Origin: Noviherbaspirillum saxi
GTDB lineage: Bacteria > Pseudomonadota > Gammaproteobacteria > Burkholderiales > Burkholderiaceae_D
Reading direction: 5' to 3'
DNA length: 64,000 nt
Assembly (NCBI RefSeq): GCF_003591035.1
Contig: NZ_QYUO01000001.1
Coordinates: 2,790,001-2,854,000 of the forward strand
Positions 18,491-26,823 of this stretch are shown here, piece by piece. The position numbers were made by a program, and so were the translations under genes. Position 1 is the stretch's first letter. Each line of letters opens with the position of its first letter. The notes below the pieces were generated by a model. The model worked only from the letters and a program-made list of their open reading frames with translations. It did not search any database and was not told where the DNA came from.

Positions 18491-20929
18491 TCAGACCGTC
18501 AAGGGCTCAAACTGACGGGTATCGATCTGGGCCTTGTCCTTCTCATGCCACGGATCCGGTTCGCCATCGAGCGAGAACAGCAGACGCTCATAGAGGGTCT
18601 TGCGGTTTTCAGCGTCTTCCAATACTTTTTTCTTCACGTGCTCAAGTCCGACGCGCGCGATGTAATGCACGGTGCGTTCCAGATACCAGCCTTCTTCACG
18701 ATACAACTGCAGGAATGCGCCCGAATACTCTAGCACTTCTTCGTGCGTCTTCAGCTTGACGAAGAAATGCGCGACTTCGGTCTTGATACCGCCGTTGCCG
18801 CCGACATAGATTTCCCAACCGGAATCGACACCAATCACACCAACATCCTTGATGCCGGATTCGGCGCAATTGCGCGGGCAACCGGAAACGGCGATCTTGA
18901 CCTTGTGCGGCGCATACATCTTCCACAGCTCGCGCTCCAGTTGCTGTCCCATCAAGGTCGAATCCTGGGTACCGAAGCGGCACCATTCCGAACCGACGCA
19001 GGTTTTCACCGTGCGCAGCGCTTTTGCGTACGCATGGCCGCATGGCATGTCGAGGTCTTTCCAGACTGCCTGCAGGTCTTCCTTCTTCACGCCCAGCAAG
19101 TCGATGCGCTGGCCGCCGGTCACCTTCACCGTCGGAATGCTGTACTTGTCCACTACATCTGCGATGCGGCGCAAATCATTCGCCGTGGTCTCGCCGCCCC
19201 ACATGCGCGGGATCACCGAGTAAGTGCCATCTTTCTGGATGTTCGCGTGCGCACGTTCATTGATGAAGCGCGATTGCGGATCGTCCTTCGCCTCATGCGG
19301 CCAGGTAGAAATCAGGTAATAGTTGAGTGCAGGCCGGCAAGTCGCGCAACCGTTCGGCGTCCGCCATTCCATGAAGCGCATGGTGTCGCTAATGGCCAGC
19401 AGCTTGTTGGCCTTGATCGCATCGCGCACTTCCTGATGCGTATGGTCCGTGCAGCTGCACAACGGCTTGATCTTGTTGGCGGTCGAATAGTCGCCGCCGG
19501 CGGTGGACATGATGATCTGTTCCACCAGGCCGGTGCAGGAACCGCACGATGCCGATGCCTTGGTATGCTTGCGCACGTCTTCCAGCGTGAACAGACCTTT
19601 TTCCTTGATCGCCTTGACGATGGTGCCCTTGCAGACGCCGTTGCAGCCGCAGACTTCCGCGGTATCCGGCATCGCGGCGGCCTTGGTGAAACCTTCGTGA
19701 CCAACGTCGCCGGGGCGGCCGGTATTGGACTCGCCGAACATCAGCGTGTCGCGAAGCTCGCCGATGTCCTTGCCTTCGCGCAGCAGGCTGAAGTACCAGG
19801 AACCGTCGACCGTATCGCCATACAGGCAGGCGCCGACCAGCTTGTCATCCTTGATCACCAGCTTCTTGTACACGCCGCCTATCGGATCGGACAGCACGAT
19901 TTCTTCGGTACCTTCGCCACCCATGAATTCGCCGGCCGAAAACAAGTCGATGCCGGTGACCTTGAGCTTGGTCGAGGTCACCGAACCCTGATAGCGGCCG
20001 ATGCCAAAGTTCGCCAGGTGATTGGCGCAAACCTTCGCCATTTCGAACAGCGGAGCAACCAGTCCGTACGCGGTGCCGCGATGGTTGACACACTCGCCGA
20101 CCGCATAGATGCGGGGATCGTAGGTTTGCATCGTGTCGTTGACGACGATGCCGCGATTGCAATACAAGCCGGCGGATTCGGCCAGTGTGATATTGGGACG
20201 AATGCCGACCGCCATCACCACCAGTTGCGCCGGCACTTCCAGACCGTCGGTGAAGCGGATCGCTTTCACATGGCCGTTTTCATCGCCGACGATTTCCTTG
20301 GTATTTTTCTCAAGCAGAAAAGACAAGCCACGATCTTCCAGCGATTTCTGCAGCATTTTGCCCGCAACCGGATCGAGTTGGCGCTCCATCAGCCAGTTCG
20401 GCAAATGCACCACGGTGACATCCATGCCGCGCAGCTTCAAGCCATTGGCCGCTTCCAGCCCCAGCAAACCGCCGCCGATGACGACCGCATGCTTGTGCTG
20501 CTGCGCGGCGTCGATCATCGCGTTGGTATCCTGGATATCGCGATAGGAGATGACTCCTTTCAGATCCTTGCCGGGAACCGGCAACAGGAAAGGGTTGGAA
20601 CCGGTCGCCAGCAGCAGGCGGTCGTATTCCGCCACGGTGCCGTCTTCCGCAATGACCTGCCGTTTCTTGCGGTCGATCTTTGTGATCTTCTTGCCAAGAT
20701 GGAGCGTGATGTTGTTTTCCGCATACCAGTCGACATCGTTGAGCATGATGTCCTTGATGGTCTGCTCGCCGGCGAGCACCGGCGACAGCAGGATGCGGTT
20801 GTAGTTGGCGTGCGGCTCGGCGCCGAATACGGTGATGTCGTAGATGTCCGGTGCGATCTTCAGCAACTCTTCCAGAGTGCGCACACCAGCCATTCCATTT
20901 CCAACCATGACTAACTTCAGCTTCTTCAT
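18491..20929 (-). CDS. nirB: Nitrite reductase (NADH) large subunit NirB
   Basis: 812 residues from ATG 20929, which is preceded by GGGAG at good spacing; the in-frame start at 20968 lacks this. An FAD/NAD-binding oxidoreductase half comes first (VMVGNGMAGVRTLEELL, VVIGGGLLGLEAANGL). A Bfd-like [2Fe-2S] region follows (CGCNGVCKGTI, CGSCTG), then the siroheme/[4Fe-4S] half with CVGSEWCRFGTQDS and SGCPRNCAESGIKD carrying the four cysteine ligands. It is the first gene of nirB-nirD-nasA and is transcribed divergently from narK. A sigma-54 type promoter lies 62 bp upstream. Confidence 0.96.
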   Translation of the reverse strand: MKKLKLVMVGNGMAGVRTLEELLKIAPDIYDITVFGAEPHANYNRILLSPVLAGEQTIKDIMLNDVDWYAENNITLHLGKKITKIDRKKRQVIAEDGTVAEYDRLLLATGSNPFLLPVPGKDLKGVISYRDIQDTNAMIDAAQQHKHAVVIGGGLLGLEAANGLKLRGMDVTVVHLPNWLMERQLDPVAGKMLQKSLEDRGLSFLLEKNTKEIVGDENGHVKAIRFTDGLEVPAQLVVMAVGIRPNITLAESAGLYCNRGIVVNDTMQTYDPRIYAVGECVNHRGTAYGLVAPLFEMAKVCANHLANFGIGRYQGSVTSTKLKVTGIDLFSAGEFMGGEGTEEIVLSDPIGGVYKKLVIKDDKLVGACLYGDTVDGSWYFSLLREGKDIGELRDTLMFGESNTGRPGDVGHEGFTKAAAMPDTAEVCGCNGVCKGTIVKAIKEKGLFTLEDVRKHTKASASCGSCTGLVEQIIMSTAGGDYSTANKIKPLCSCTDHTHQEVRDAIKANKLLAISDTMRFMEWRTPNGCATCRPALNYYLISTWPHEAKDDPQSRFINERAHANIQKDGTYSVIPRMWGGETTANDLRRIADVVDKYSIPTVKVTGGQRIDLLGVKKEDLQAVWKDLDMPCGHAYAKALRTVKTCVGSEWCRFGTQDSTLMGQQLERELWKMYAPHKVKIAVSGCPRNCAESGIKDVGVIGVDSGWEIYVGGNGGIKTEVAHFFVKLKTHEEVLEYSGAFLQLYREEGWYLERTVHYIARVGLEHVKKKVLEDAENRKTLYERLLFSLDGEPDPWHEKDKAQIDTRQFEPLTV

Positions 20930-20990
20930 TAAAGCTCCCTCTCCGCGCGGCTTCGCCATTGAAGCCATTCAATGAACATGGCGAACTCTA

Positions 20991-21006
20991 AGCAGATCGC
21001 GTGCCA
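20991..21006 (-). promoter_or_regulatory. Sigma-54 promoter of nirB
   Basis: The minus strand reads TGGCACGCGATCTGCT, matching the -24/-12 consensus TGGCACG-N4-TTGC except for one base in the -12 element. GG and GC have the correct spacing. The predicted start near 20980 gives a leader of about 50 nt. In that leader GGCTTC/GAAGCC close a six-base loop AATGGC (20951-20968). Confidence 0.7.
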
Positions 21007-21046
21007 TAGAGGAAACAGCAAAAACGCACTGTGATGACAACGCGGA

Positions 21047-21063
21047 TGCACCTGTCCGGTGCA
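21047..21063. promoter_or_regulatory. NtrC-type binding site between nirB and narK
   Basis: TGCACC-N5-GGTGCA is a perfect palindrome that matches the NtrC consensus (GCAC-N7-GTGC). It lies about 40 bp above the nirB sigma-54 promoter and about 80 bp above the narK one, and may serve both as an enhancer. An imperfect inverted GGTGC-GCACC sequence follows at 21090-21102. Confidence 0.7.
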
Positions 21064-21144
21064 TCGCGGGCGACGTTACTGCGCTTATAGGTGCGCTGCA
21101 CCATTCAGATCTCTTTATTCGGGGGCATTTCCGCTCAAAACCAG

Positions 21145-21160
21145 TGGCATGGCGCTTGCA
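21145..21160 (+). promoter_or_regulatory. Sigma-54 promoter of narK
   Basis: TGGCATGGCGCTTGCA fits TGGCACG-N4-TTGCA with one mismatch. The predicted start near 21171 lies about 33 nt before the GTG start of narK. Confidence 0.7.
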
Positions 21161-21203
21161 TTGCAAGGCAACAGTCTTACTATCTTTGATGCAAAGGAGC
21201 ATT

Positions 21204-22418
21204 GTGAAAACAACGTCGTTCTGGAAGGCGGGCCACACGCCTACCCTGCTCGCTTCATTCTTTTATTTTGATCTCAGCTTCATGGTCTGGGTCCTGCTGG
21301 GACCGCTGGCCGTGCAGATTTCGAAAGACCTTGGACTGACTCCCGCACAAAAAGGCTTGATGGTGGCAACGCCATTGCTGGCCGGCGCTTTGCTGCGCAT
21401 TGTAATGGGCGTGCTGGTCGATCACCTCAAACCGAAGAAGGCTGGCGCCATCGGTCAGGTCATTGTGATTGCCGGATTGACCTGGGCCTGGCTCGGCAAT
21501 ATCGACAGCTATGAAACCATGCTGACCCTGGGCGTATTGCTCGGTGTGGCCGGTGCGGCCTTCGCCGTCGCATTGCCGCTAGCGTCGCGCTGGTATCCAC
21601 CCGAGCATCAGGGTACGGCGCTCGGCATTGCCGGTGCAGGCAATTCGGGCACTGCGTTTGCCGCCTTGTTCGCCCCGACGCTCGCCATCGCCTTCGGCTG
21701 GCAAAACGTGTTCGGCCTCTGCCTCATTCCGCTAGGCGTTGCCTTTCTTGTCTATATGGTATTTGCCAAGGACTCGCCGGGTGCGCCGCCGCCGAAGTCG
21801 ATGACCGAATATCTGCACGTACTGAAAGACAAAGATGCGTGGTGGTTCATGTTCTTCTATAGCGTGACCTTCGGCGGCTTTTCGGGGCTGGCGTCTTCGC
21901 TGACGATTTACTTCAACGCGCAGTACGGCCTGTCGCCGGTGACGGCTGGCTACTTTACCGCTGCCTGCGTATTCGCCGGCTCTCTGGTGCGTCCGGTCGG
22001 CGGCATCGTCGCCGATCGCATCGGCGGCATCAAGACCTTGTCGATCATGTATGTGCTGGCAGGCACCTTCCTGTTCATCGCTAGCCTGGGCATGCAATCC
22101 TATTTGGGTGCGCTGGCTGTCTTCGTGTTGGCGATGCTGGCGCTTGGCACCGGCAATGGCGCAGTGTTCCAGCTGGTGCCGCAGCGCTTTCGCAAGGAAA
22201 TCGGCGTGATGACCGGTCTGGTCGGAATGGCCGGCGGTATCGGCGGCTTTTATCTTGCCTCCAGCCTCGGTTATTCCAAGCAGATCACCGGCAGCTACCA
22301 GCTCGGCCTGACCATCTTTGCCGCGCTCGCGGTATCGGCGCTGGTTGGCCTGTCGGTGGTGAAGAACCGCTGGCGCACTACCTGGGGCAGCGCTGCGATG
22401 ACCACCGCAAAAATCTAA
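21204..22418 (+). CDS. narK: Nitrate/nitrite MFS transporter (NarK/NasA type)
   Basis: 404 residues from the GTG at 21204, which follows AAAGGAG; the ATG at 21189 lies before that ribosome-binding site. It is a twelve-span major facilitator protein. FDLSFMVWVLLGP in span 1, and the glycine-rich nitrate signatures in spans 5 and 11 (GIAGAGNSGTAFAALFAP and GLVGMAGGIGGFYLAS), identify the nitrate/nitrite porter family. It imports nitrate for NasA. It is divergent from nirB and is followed by the phosphatase-kinase gene on the same strand. Confidence 0.93.
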   Translation: MKTTSFWKAGHTPTLLASFFYFDLSFMVWVLLGPLAVQISKDLGLTPAQKGLMVATPLLAGALLRIVMGVLVDHLKPKKAGAIGQVIVIAGLTWAWLGNIDSYETMLTLGVLLGVAGAAFAVALPLASRWYPPEHQGTALGIAGAGNSGTAFAALFAPTLAIAFGWQNVFGLCLIPLGVAFLVYMVFAKDSPGAPPPKSMTEYLHVLKDKDAWWFMFFYSVTFGGFSGLASSLTIYFNAQYGLSPVTAGYFTAACVFAGSLVRPVGGIVADRIGGIKTLSIMYVLAGTFLFIASLGMQSYLGALAVFVLAMLALGTGNGAVFQLVPQRFRKEIGVMTGLVGMAGGIGGFYLASSLGYSKQITGSYQLGLTIFAALAVSALVGLSVVKNRWRTTWGSAAMTTAKI

Positions 22419-22493
22419 TCATCTGTCGCGTCGCTACGGCAACGCGACAGATGATTCGCGACATGGGACGGCAATGTAACGCGTTGCCGTCCC
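22418..22493. promoter_or_regulatory. Two tandem hairpins between narK and the kinase gene
   Basis: A perfect 14-bp stem (22418-22431 with 22442-22455) begins inside the narK stop codon. A second perfect 10-bp stem follows (22465-22474 with 22484-22493). Neither has a T-tract. They may end or protect the narK message, or set the ratio of narK to the downstream gene. Confidence 0.5.
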
Positions 22494-22532
22494 GTGTACA
22501 CTTTGTGACACCCATCCTATTCCTCTCGTCTC

Positions 22533-24236
22533 ATGTCCCTATCCGTCCTGACCGGTTACGCATCGCGTACCGGCCTTCGCGAACGCAATGAAGATTTCGT
22601 CGGCATGGCGACGCCCGATGAACCCGACCTGTCGACCAAAGGCATGCTGGCTGCTATCGCCGATGGCATTTCCGGCAATGCGGGCGGACGCGAAGCAGCC
22701 GAATATACGGTGCGCGGCTTGCTGACGGATTACTTCGCAACGCCCGACACCTGGCCGGTCACACAGGCTATGGACCGGGTACTCAAGGCGATCAACAGCT
22801 GGGTCCAGGATCAGGGTGCCAAGCGGCGTGAAGTGGCAGGTATGGCAACCACGCTGACCGCGCTGGTATTGCGCGGCAGCTTTTATTATTTTTCGCATGT
22901 CGGCGATACCCGTCTCTATCTGCTGCGCGGCGGTACGCTGACGCGGCTCACTACCGACCATGTCTGGGACCGGCCGGAAATGCAGCATGTGCTGACGCGC
23001 GCCATTGGACTGGATTCGCGGCTGGCGATCGACCATGGCATGGGCGAGCTGCGCGAACGCGACGTGTTTCTACTGGCCTCGGATGGGGTATGGGGCTGGA
23101 TGACCGAGTACGACATGACGCATGCGCTGTCCGAGGTGGCGATGCAACAGGCGGAGCCCGAAGCAACCGCGGCACTGCTTGCCGATAGCGCGCTGCGCGC
23201 CGGCTCCACCGACAACTGCAGTGCGCTGGTATTGCGGGTGGATGCACTGCCGGAGGAAAACCTGCGCGACGCGCTGTCGGGTTCACAGCAATTGCCCGTG
23301 CCGCCGAAACTGAAGCCCGGCCAGGAACTCGATGGCTATCGGATTGAAGAAGTCATCCATGCATCGCAAGCGACACTGCTCTACCGTGTGGTGGAACCGA
23401 AGTCGAACCGTCAGCTCGTATTGAAGACCTTGCATCCAGACCGTGCCGACGATGCGCACGAGCGCTCCGCGTTCGCGCATGAAGAATGGCTTGCGAAGCG
23501 AGTGGTCGCGCGTTTCTTCCCGCAAGTGATCGTGCCGGAACAAAAGAATTATCTGTACTACCTGTCCACCTGGCACGACGGACAGACGCTGCAACAAAAG
23601 CTCGATGCAGGTGCGCATTTCACCGCGCCCGAGGCGATCGCCTACGGCGAGAAGCTGGTGCGCGCGGCCGGCGCCCTGCACCGACGCAGCATCATTCACC
23701 GCGACATCAAGCCATCCAATGTCCACCTCGGCACGGATTCCGAATTGCGGCTGCTGGATCTCGGCGTCGCGCTATCGGAACTTGAGAAGGAAGGCGGCAT
23801 TGCCGCGCTGCAGGCCGGCACACCGTCGTTCCTGGGCCCCGAGCAATTCGACAATGCGCCGCCATCGCGCCAGACCGACGTGTATGCAGCTGGCGTGACA
23901 ATCTATACGATGCTGACCCGCCACTACCCATATGGTGAGGTCGAGCCTTTTCAGCGACCACGTTTCGGGGAACCGGTGCCGGCCAGTCGTTACCGGCCCG
24001 ATATACCGCTCTGGCTGGACAATGTGCTGCTGAAGGCGGTCGCACGCGATCCGGCCGAACGCTTCGAAACTGCGGAAGAGTTTTTGATTGCGCTGGAACG
24101 CGGTGCCAGCAATCCCATGCCGGCACGCGGCATCACGCCGCTGGCAAAGCGCGATCCGGCCGGACTGTGGCGAGCGGTGGCGGTGATTTCGATGGTGATG
24201 AATCTCTTGCTGTTGTATTTGCTGGTATTGCAGTGA
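22533..24236 (+). CDS. PP2C phosphatase-Ser/Thr protein kinase fusion protein
   Basis: 567 residues with three parts. The first about 245 form a PP2C-type phosphatase: RERNEDFVG, AIADGISGNAGG, SHVGDTRLYLLR, LASDGVWGW and DNCSALVLRV hold the metal aspartates. Residues about 265-525 form a Hanks-type kinase with the catalytic loop HRDIKPSNVHLG, a DLG in place of DFG, and a long activation segment. The C-terminus has one hydrophobic span (VISMVMNLLLLYLLVLQ), so it is likely a tail-anchored membrane protein facing the cytosol. Gene position suggests control of nitrate uptake or reduction by reversible phosphorylation, but the target is unknown. Confidence 0.88.
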   Translation: MSLSVLTGYASRTGLRERNEDFVGMATPDEPDLSTKGMLAAIADGISGNAGGREAAEYTVRGLLTDYFATPDTWPVTQAMDRVLKAINSWVQDQGAKRREVAGMATTLTALVLRGSFYYFSHVGDTRLYLLRGGTLTRLTTDHVWDRPEMQHVLTRAIGLDSRLAIDHGMGELRERDVFLLASDGVWGWMTEYDMTHALSEVAMQQAEPEATAALLADSALRAGSTDNCSALVLRVDALPEENLRDALSGSQQLPVPPKLKPGQELDGYRIEEVIHASQATLLYRVVEPKSNRQLVLKTLHPDRADDAHERSAFAHEEWLAKRVVARFFPQVIVPEQKNYLYYLSTWHDGQTLQQKLDAGAHFTAPEAIAYGEKLVRAAGALHRRSIIHRDIKPSNVHLGTDSELRLLDLGVALSELEKEGGIAALQAGTPSFLGPEQFDNAPPSRQTDVYAAGVTIYTMLTRHYPYGEVEPFQRPRFGEPVPASRYRPDIPLWLDNVLLKAVARDPAERFETAEEFLIALERGASNPMPARGITPLAKRDPAGLWRAVAVISMVMNLLLLYLLVLQ

Positions 24237-24289
24237 GAGACTCTGCCATGTACCGCGATTCGCCATTTGTTTGCAGATATAGATAATTA

Positions 24290-25778
24290 GTGACTGTTCA
24301 GCGCCTATGGGCGCAATAAAGCAGTTGTAAACGATGCCCAACCTGTGCATCATGCTGACATGGCAAAAAAACAACCTGCTCCCGACCTTTCCGGCCTCAG
24401 CCATGAGGAGAAGGACATCCTCATCTTGACGCTGCTGGCGCGTCTGGATGCGCTTGAGTCAAAGATGCGTAAGGACAGTCACAATTCGAGTAGACCTCCG
24501 TCATCCGATGGCTTGACCAAGAAGACGAACTCGCTGCGAGAATCTTCTGGCAAGCCCCCTGGCGGCCAAGCCGGACACAAGGGAACGACTCTCAAGCGGG
24601 AGCAGCCGACCCAGACCATCGATCATCCTTTGCCGGGGCAATGCGACCGTTGCCATGGTGCATTGCCGTTGGCCGAGGCCCGCGTGGCCGAGTGCAGGCA
24701 AGTGCTCGATGTGCCTGCGGCGGCGTTCGATGTCATCGAGCACCGTACATTGGCGCTGGTGTGTCGGTGCGGGCAATCGCATGTGAGTGCCTTTCCCGCC
24801 GGTGTGACCGAGATGGTGCAATATGGCCCGAACGTGAAAGCGCTGGGTGCCCATCTGACCCAGGGTCAAATGCTGCCCTATGCGCGCGCCGCCGAACTGA
24901 TTCAAGATGTGTATGGCCTGTGCATATCGCCCGGCACGCTGGTGTCGTGGGTGGGCGAGGCAAGCGTCGCCTTACAGGGCACCGCCGATCGCATCGCCGA
25001 ATACCTGCGCAATGCGCCGCTGCTCCATGCCGACGAGTCTGGTCTGCGCGTTGCCAGCAAGCTGCATTGGTTGCATATCGCGGCCAGCGGCACCTTGACC
25101 TGGTACGGCGTACATGCCAAACGCGGCCTGGAAGCGATGCACGCGCATGGCATTCTGCCCAGGCGCATAGGCATATTGGTTCACGACTGCTGGGCGCCAT
25201 ACTGGCGGCTCGACGGCAGCATCCATGCCCTGTGCAATGCGCATCTTCTACGCGAGCTGGTGTACGTGAAAGAAATCACCGGACAGGAATGGCCACAGTC
25301 GATGACGGATTTCCTGCTCAATGCCAACAAGCTATGCGAGGCGGCGCGACAAAAGCAGCGCAAGTTCAGCACCAGGGAAATCGCCGCCTTCCGGACGATT
25401 TACGATGCGATCGTAGCCGAAGGCGAACAGCTCAATCCCGAAGCGAACCAGTCGGTCAACAAACGTGGCCGCGCCAAGCAGTCCATTGCATTCAATTTGC
25501 TGCGGCGCTTGCGTCAACATGCCGATGCGGTGCTGCTCTTCATCAGCAACCTTGCCGTCCCGTTCACCAACAACGTTGGTGAGCGTGCCGTGCGCATGCC
25601 CAAAGTGAAGCAGAAAATCTCCGGCTGCTTTCGCACCGTCGTCGGCGCCGAAAATTTCTGCGTCATCCGCTCCTGTCTCGACACGCTTCGCAAGCAAGGC
25701 CACCGTATGCTCGACGTACTGCAACGCGCCTTCCATGGAAACCCTATCCAAGTCTTCGCGTAGCTGCTGAACAGTCAC
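24290..25778 (+). mobile_element. Complete IS66-family element with single transposase gene
   Basis: A 1,489-bp element. It starts GTGACTGTTCAGC (24290-24302) and ends with the exact inverted repeat (25766-25778). It is flanked by a perfect 8-bp direct repeat GATAATTA (24282-24289 and 25779-25786), the target duplication length of the IS66 family. Only the large transposase gene is present, with no TnpA/TnpB genes, as in the ISBst12-like subgroup. It sits between the convergent kinase and nrtD genes and breaks neither. The intact repeats suggest a recent insertion. Confidence 0.92.
24360..25763 (+). CDS. IS66-family transposase
   Basis: 467 residues from ATG 24360 (MAKKQPAPDLSGLSHEEK). The N-terminal coiled/leucine-rich part is followed by NSSRPPSSDGL and the GGQAGHKG segment typical of IS66 TnpC. 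A zinc-finger-like part comes next (CDRCHGAL with CRCGQ). The DDE catalytic core has LHADESGLRV, VHDCWAPYW and a glutamate in NNVGERAVRMPKVKQKISG. The gene fills the whole element. No stop or frameshift is seen, so it is probably active. Confidence 0.93.
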   Translation: MAKKQPAPDLSGLSHEEKDILILTLLARLDALESKMRKDSHNSSRPPSSDGLTKKTNSLRESSGKPPGGQAGHKGTTLKREQPTQTIDHPLPGQCDRCHGALPLAEARVAECRQVLDVPAAAFDVIEHRTLALVCRCGQSHVSAFPAGVTEMVQYGPNVKALGAHLTQGQMLPYARAAELIQDVYGLCISPGTLVSWVGEASVALQGTADRIAEYLRNAPLLHADESGLRVASKLHWLHIAASGTLTWYGVHAKRGLEAMHAHGILPRRIGILVHDCWAPYWRLDGSIHALCNAHLLRELVYVKEITGQEWPQSMTDFLLNANKLCEAARQKQRKFSTREIAAFRTIYDAIVAEGEQLNPEANQSVNKRGRAKQSIAFNLLRRLRQHADAVLLFISNLAVPFTNNVGERAVRMPKVKQKISGCFRTVVGAENFCVIRSCLDTLRKQGHRMLDVLQRAFHGNPIQVFA

Positions 25779-25831
25779 GATAATTAAAAGCCGTTCGCGT
25801 GCGGTTACATGCATCAAGTTAGGTAATATGC

Positions 25832-25953
25832 CTCTCCCCGTCATCCCCACGAAAGTGGGGATCCATAAGCCGCTTGCTCAATGCAGCGATTTTACTATCC
25901 GTACTTGAAGCGCAGCTTCAGCATGGATACTCGCTTCCGCGGGTATGACGGCG
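25832..25953. repeat. Paired hairpin repeat, head-to-head copy
   Basis: Two units of the same repeat as at 35-170, in the opposite arrangement: 25836-25866 reads CCCCGTCAT to ATCCAT, and 25923-25951 reads ATGGATAC to GGGTATGACGG. Each half has its own small stem (for example 25845-25849 with 25856-25860). The 56-bp spacer ends in a sequence similar to bases 17-34 of the first copy. Confidence 0.7.
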
Positions 25954-25995
25954 ATGGGTAGAGTGCTTGCATGATCGTAAGCACCGCGTGCAAAC

Positions 25996-26805
25996 TTACG
26001 CCGCTTCCTTCACCGGATGCGCCTGCCGGTGATACAGAAATTCCAGCACCGCACTCCGATACTCGATATACAGCGCATCATGCGCCAGCGCCACGCGGTC
26101 GCGCGGACGGTCCAGGCGCACGTTGACGATATCGCCGATGGTTGCGGCCGGACCATTGGTCATCATGACGATCCGATCCGACAGCAGCACTGCTTCATCG
26201 ACATCATGCGTGACCATGACCACGGTCGAGTGGGTCTTCGCAACGATCTTCAGCAACTCATCCTGCAGATGCGCGCGGGTCAATGCATCCAGCGCACCGA
26301 AGGGTTCATCCATCAGCAAGACCTTGGGTTCCATCGACAGCGCACGCGCGATACCCACACGTTGCTTCATGCCGCCCGAGATTTCATTCGGACGCTTTTG
26401 CTCTGCATGCGACAAGCCGACCAGCGCCAGCGCGGCCAGGGTACGCTCCTTCAGCTTGGTCTTGCTTTCGGTTGAGCCAAACACCCGTTCCACCGCCAGG
26501 TGCACGTTTTCATAGCACGTCAGCCATGGCAGCAGCGAGTGGTTCTGGAACACCACGGCGCGTTCCGGCGCCGGTCCGGCAATCTCGCGATTGGCGCACA
26601 GCAGCGCGCCGTCGCTGGCGCGCAGCAGTCCTGCAATCAGATTGAGCAGGGTCGACTTGCCACAACCGGAGTGCCCGATCAGCGTAACGAACTCGCCCTT
26701 CCTGACCGTCAGGTTAATGTCGCGCAGCGCATGGAACCTGCCCTGCTTGGTGTTGAACACCATTTCGGCGTTCTGGATATCGATGAATTTGCTGTTGTTG
26801 TCCAT
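25996..26805 (-). CDS. nrtD: Nitrate ABC transporter, ATP-binding protein
   Basis: 269 residues from ATG 26805. Walker A is GHSGCGKST, the signature is SGGMKQR, Walker B is VLLMDEPFGALD, and the H-loop is VTHDVDEA, so the ATPase is complete. The QNHSLLPWLTCYENVHLAV segment is typical of the nitrate/sulfonate/taurine subfamily (NrtD/TauB). It powers import through NrtB. It is the last gene of nrtA-nrtB-nrtD. There is no NrtC-type fusion domain, so the transporter has one kind of ATPase subunit. Confidence 0.92.
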   Translation of the reverse strand: MDNNSKFIDIQNAEMVFNTKQGRFHALRDINLTVRKGEFVTLIGHSGCGKSTLLNLIAGLLRASDGALLCANREIAGPAPERAVVFQNHSLLPWLTCYENVHLAVERVFGSTESKTKLKERTLAALALVGLSHAEQKRPNEISGGMKQRVGIARALSMEPKVLLMDEPFGALDALTRAHLQDELLKIVAKTHSTVVMVTHDVDEAVLLSDRIVMMTNGPAATIGDIVNVRLDRPRDRVALAHDALYIEYRSAVLEFLYHRQAHPVKEAA

Positions 26806-26823
26806 GATGTTTTCCAATGCCGG

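Noticed and set aside
18743..20914. 723-codon open frame on the plus strand
   Set aside because: It is exactly opposite nirB, has His/Arg/Gln-rich composition typical of antisense frames in GC-rich DNA, and no domain or start signal.
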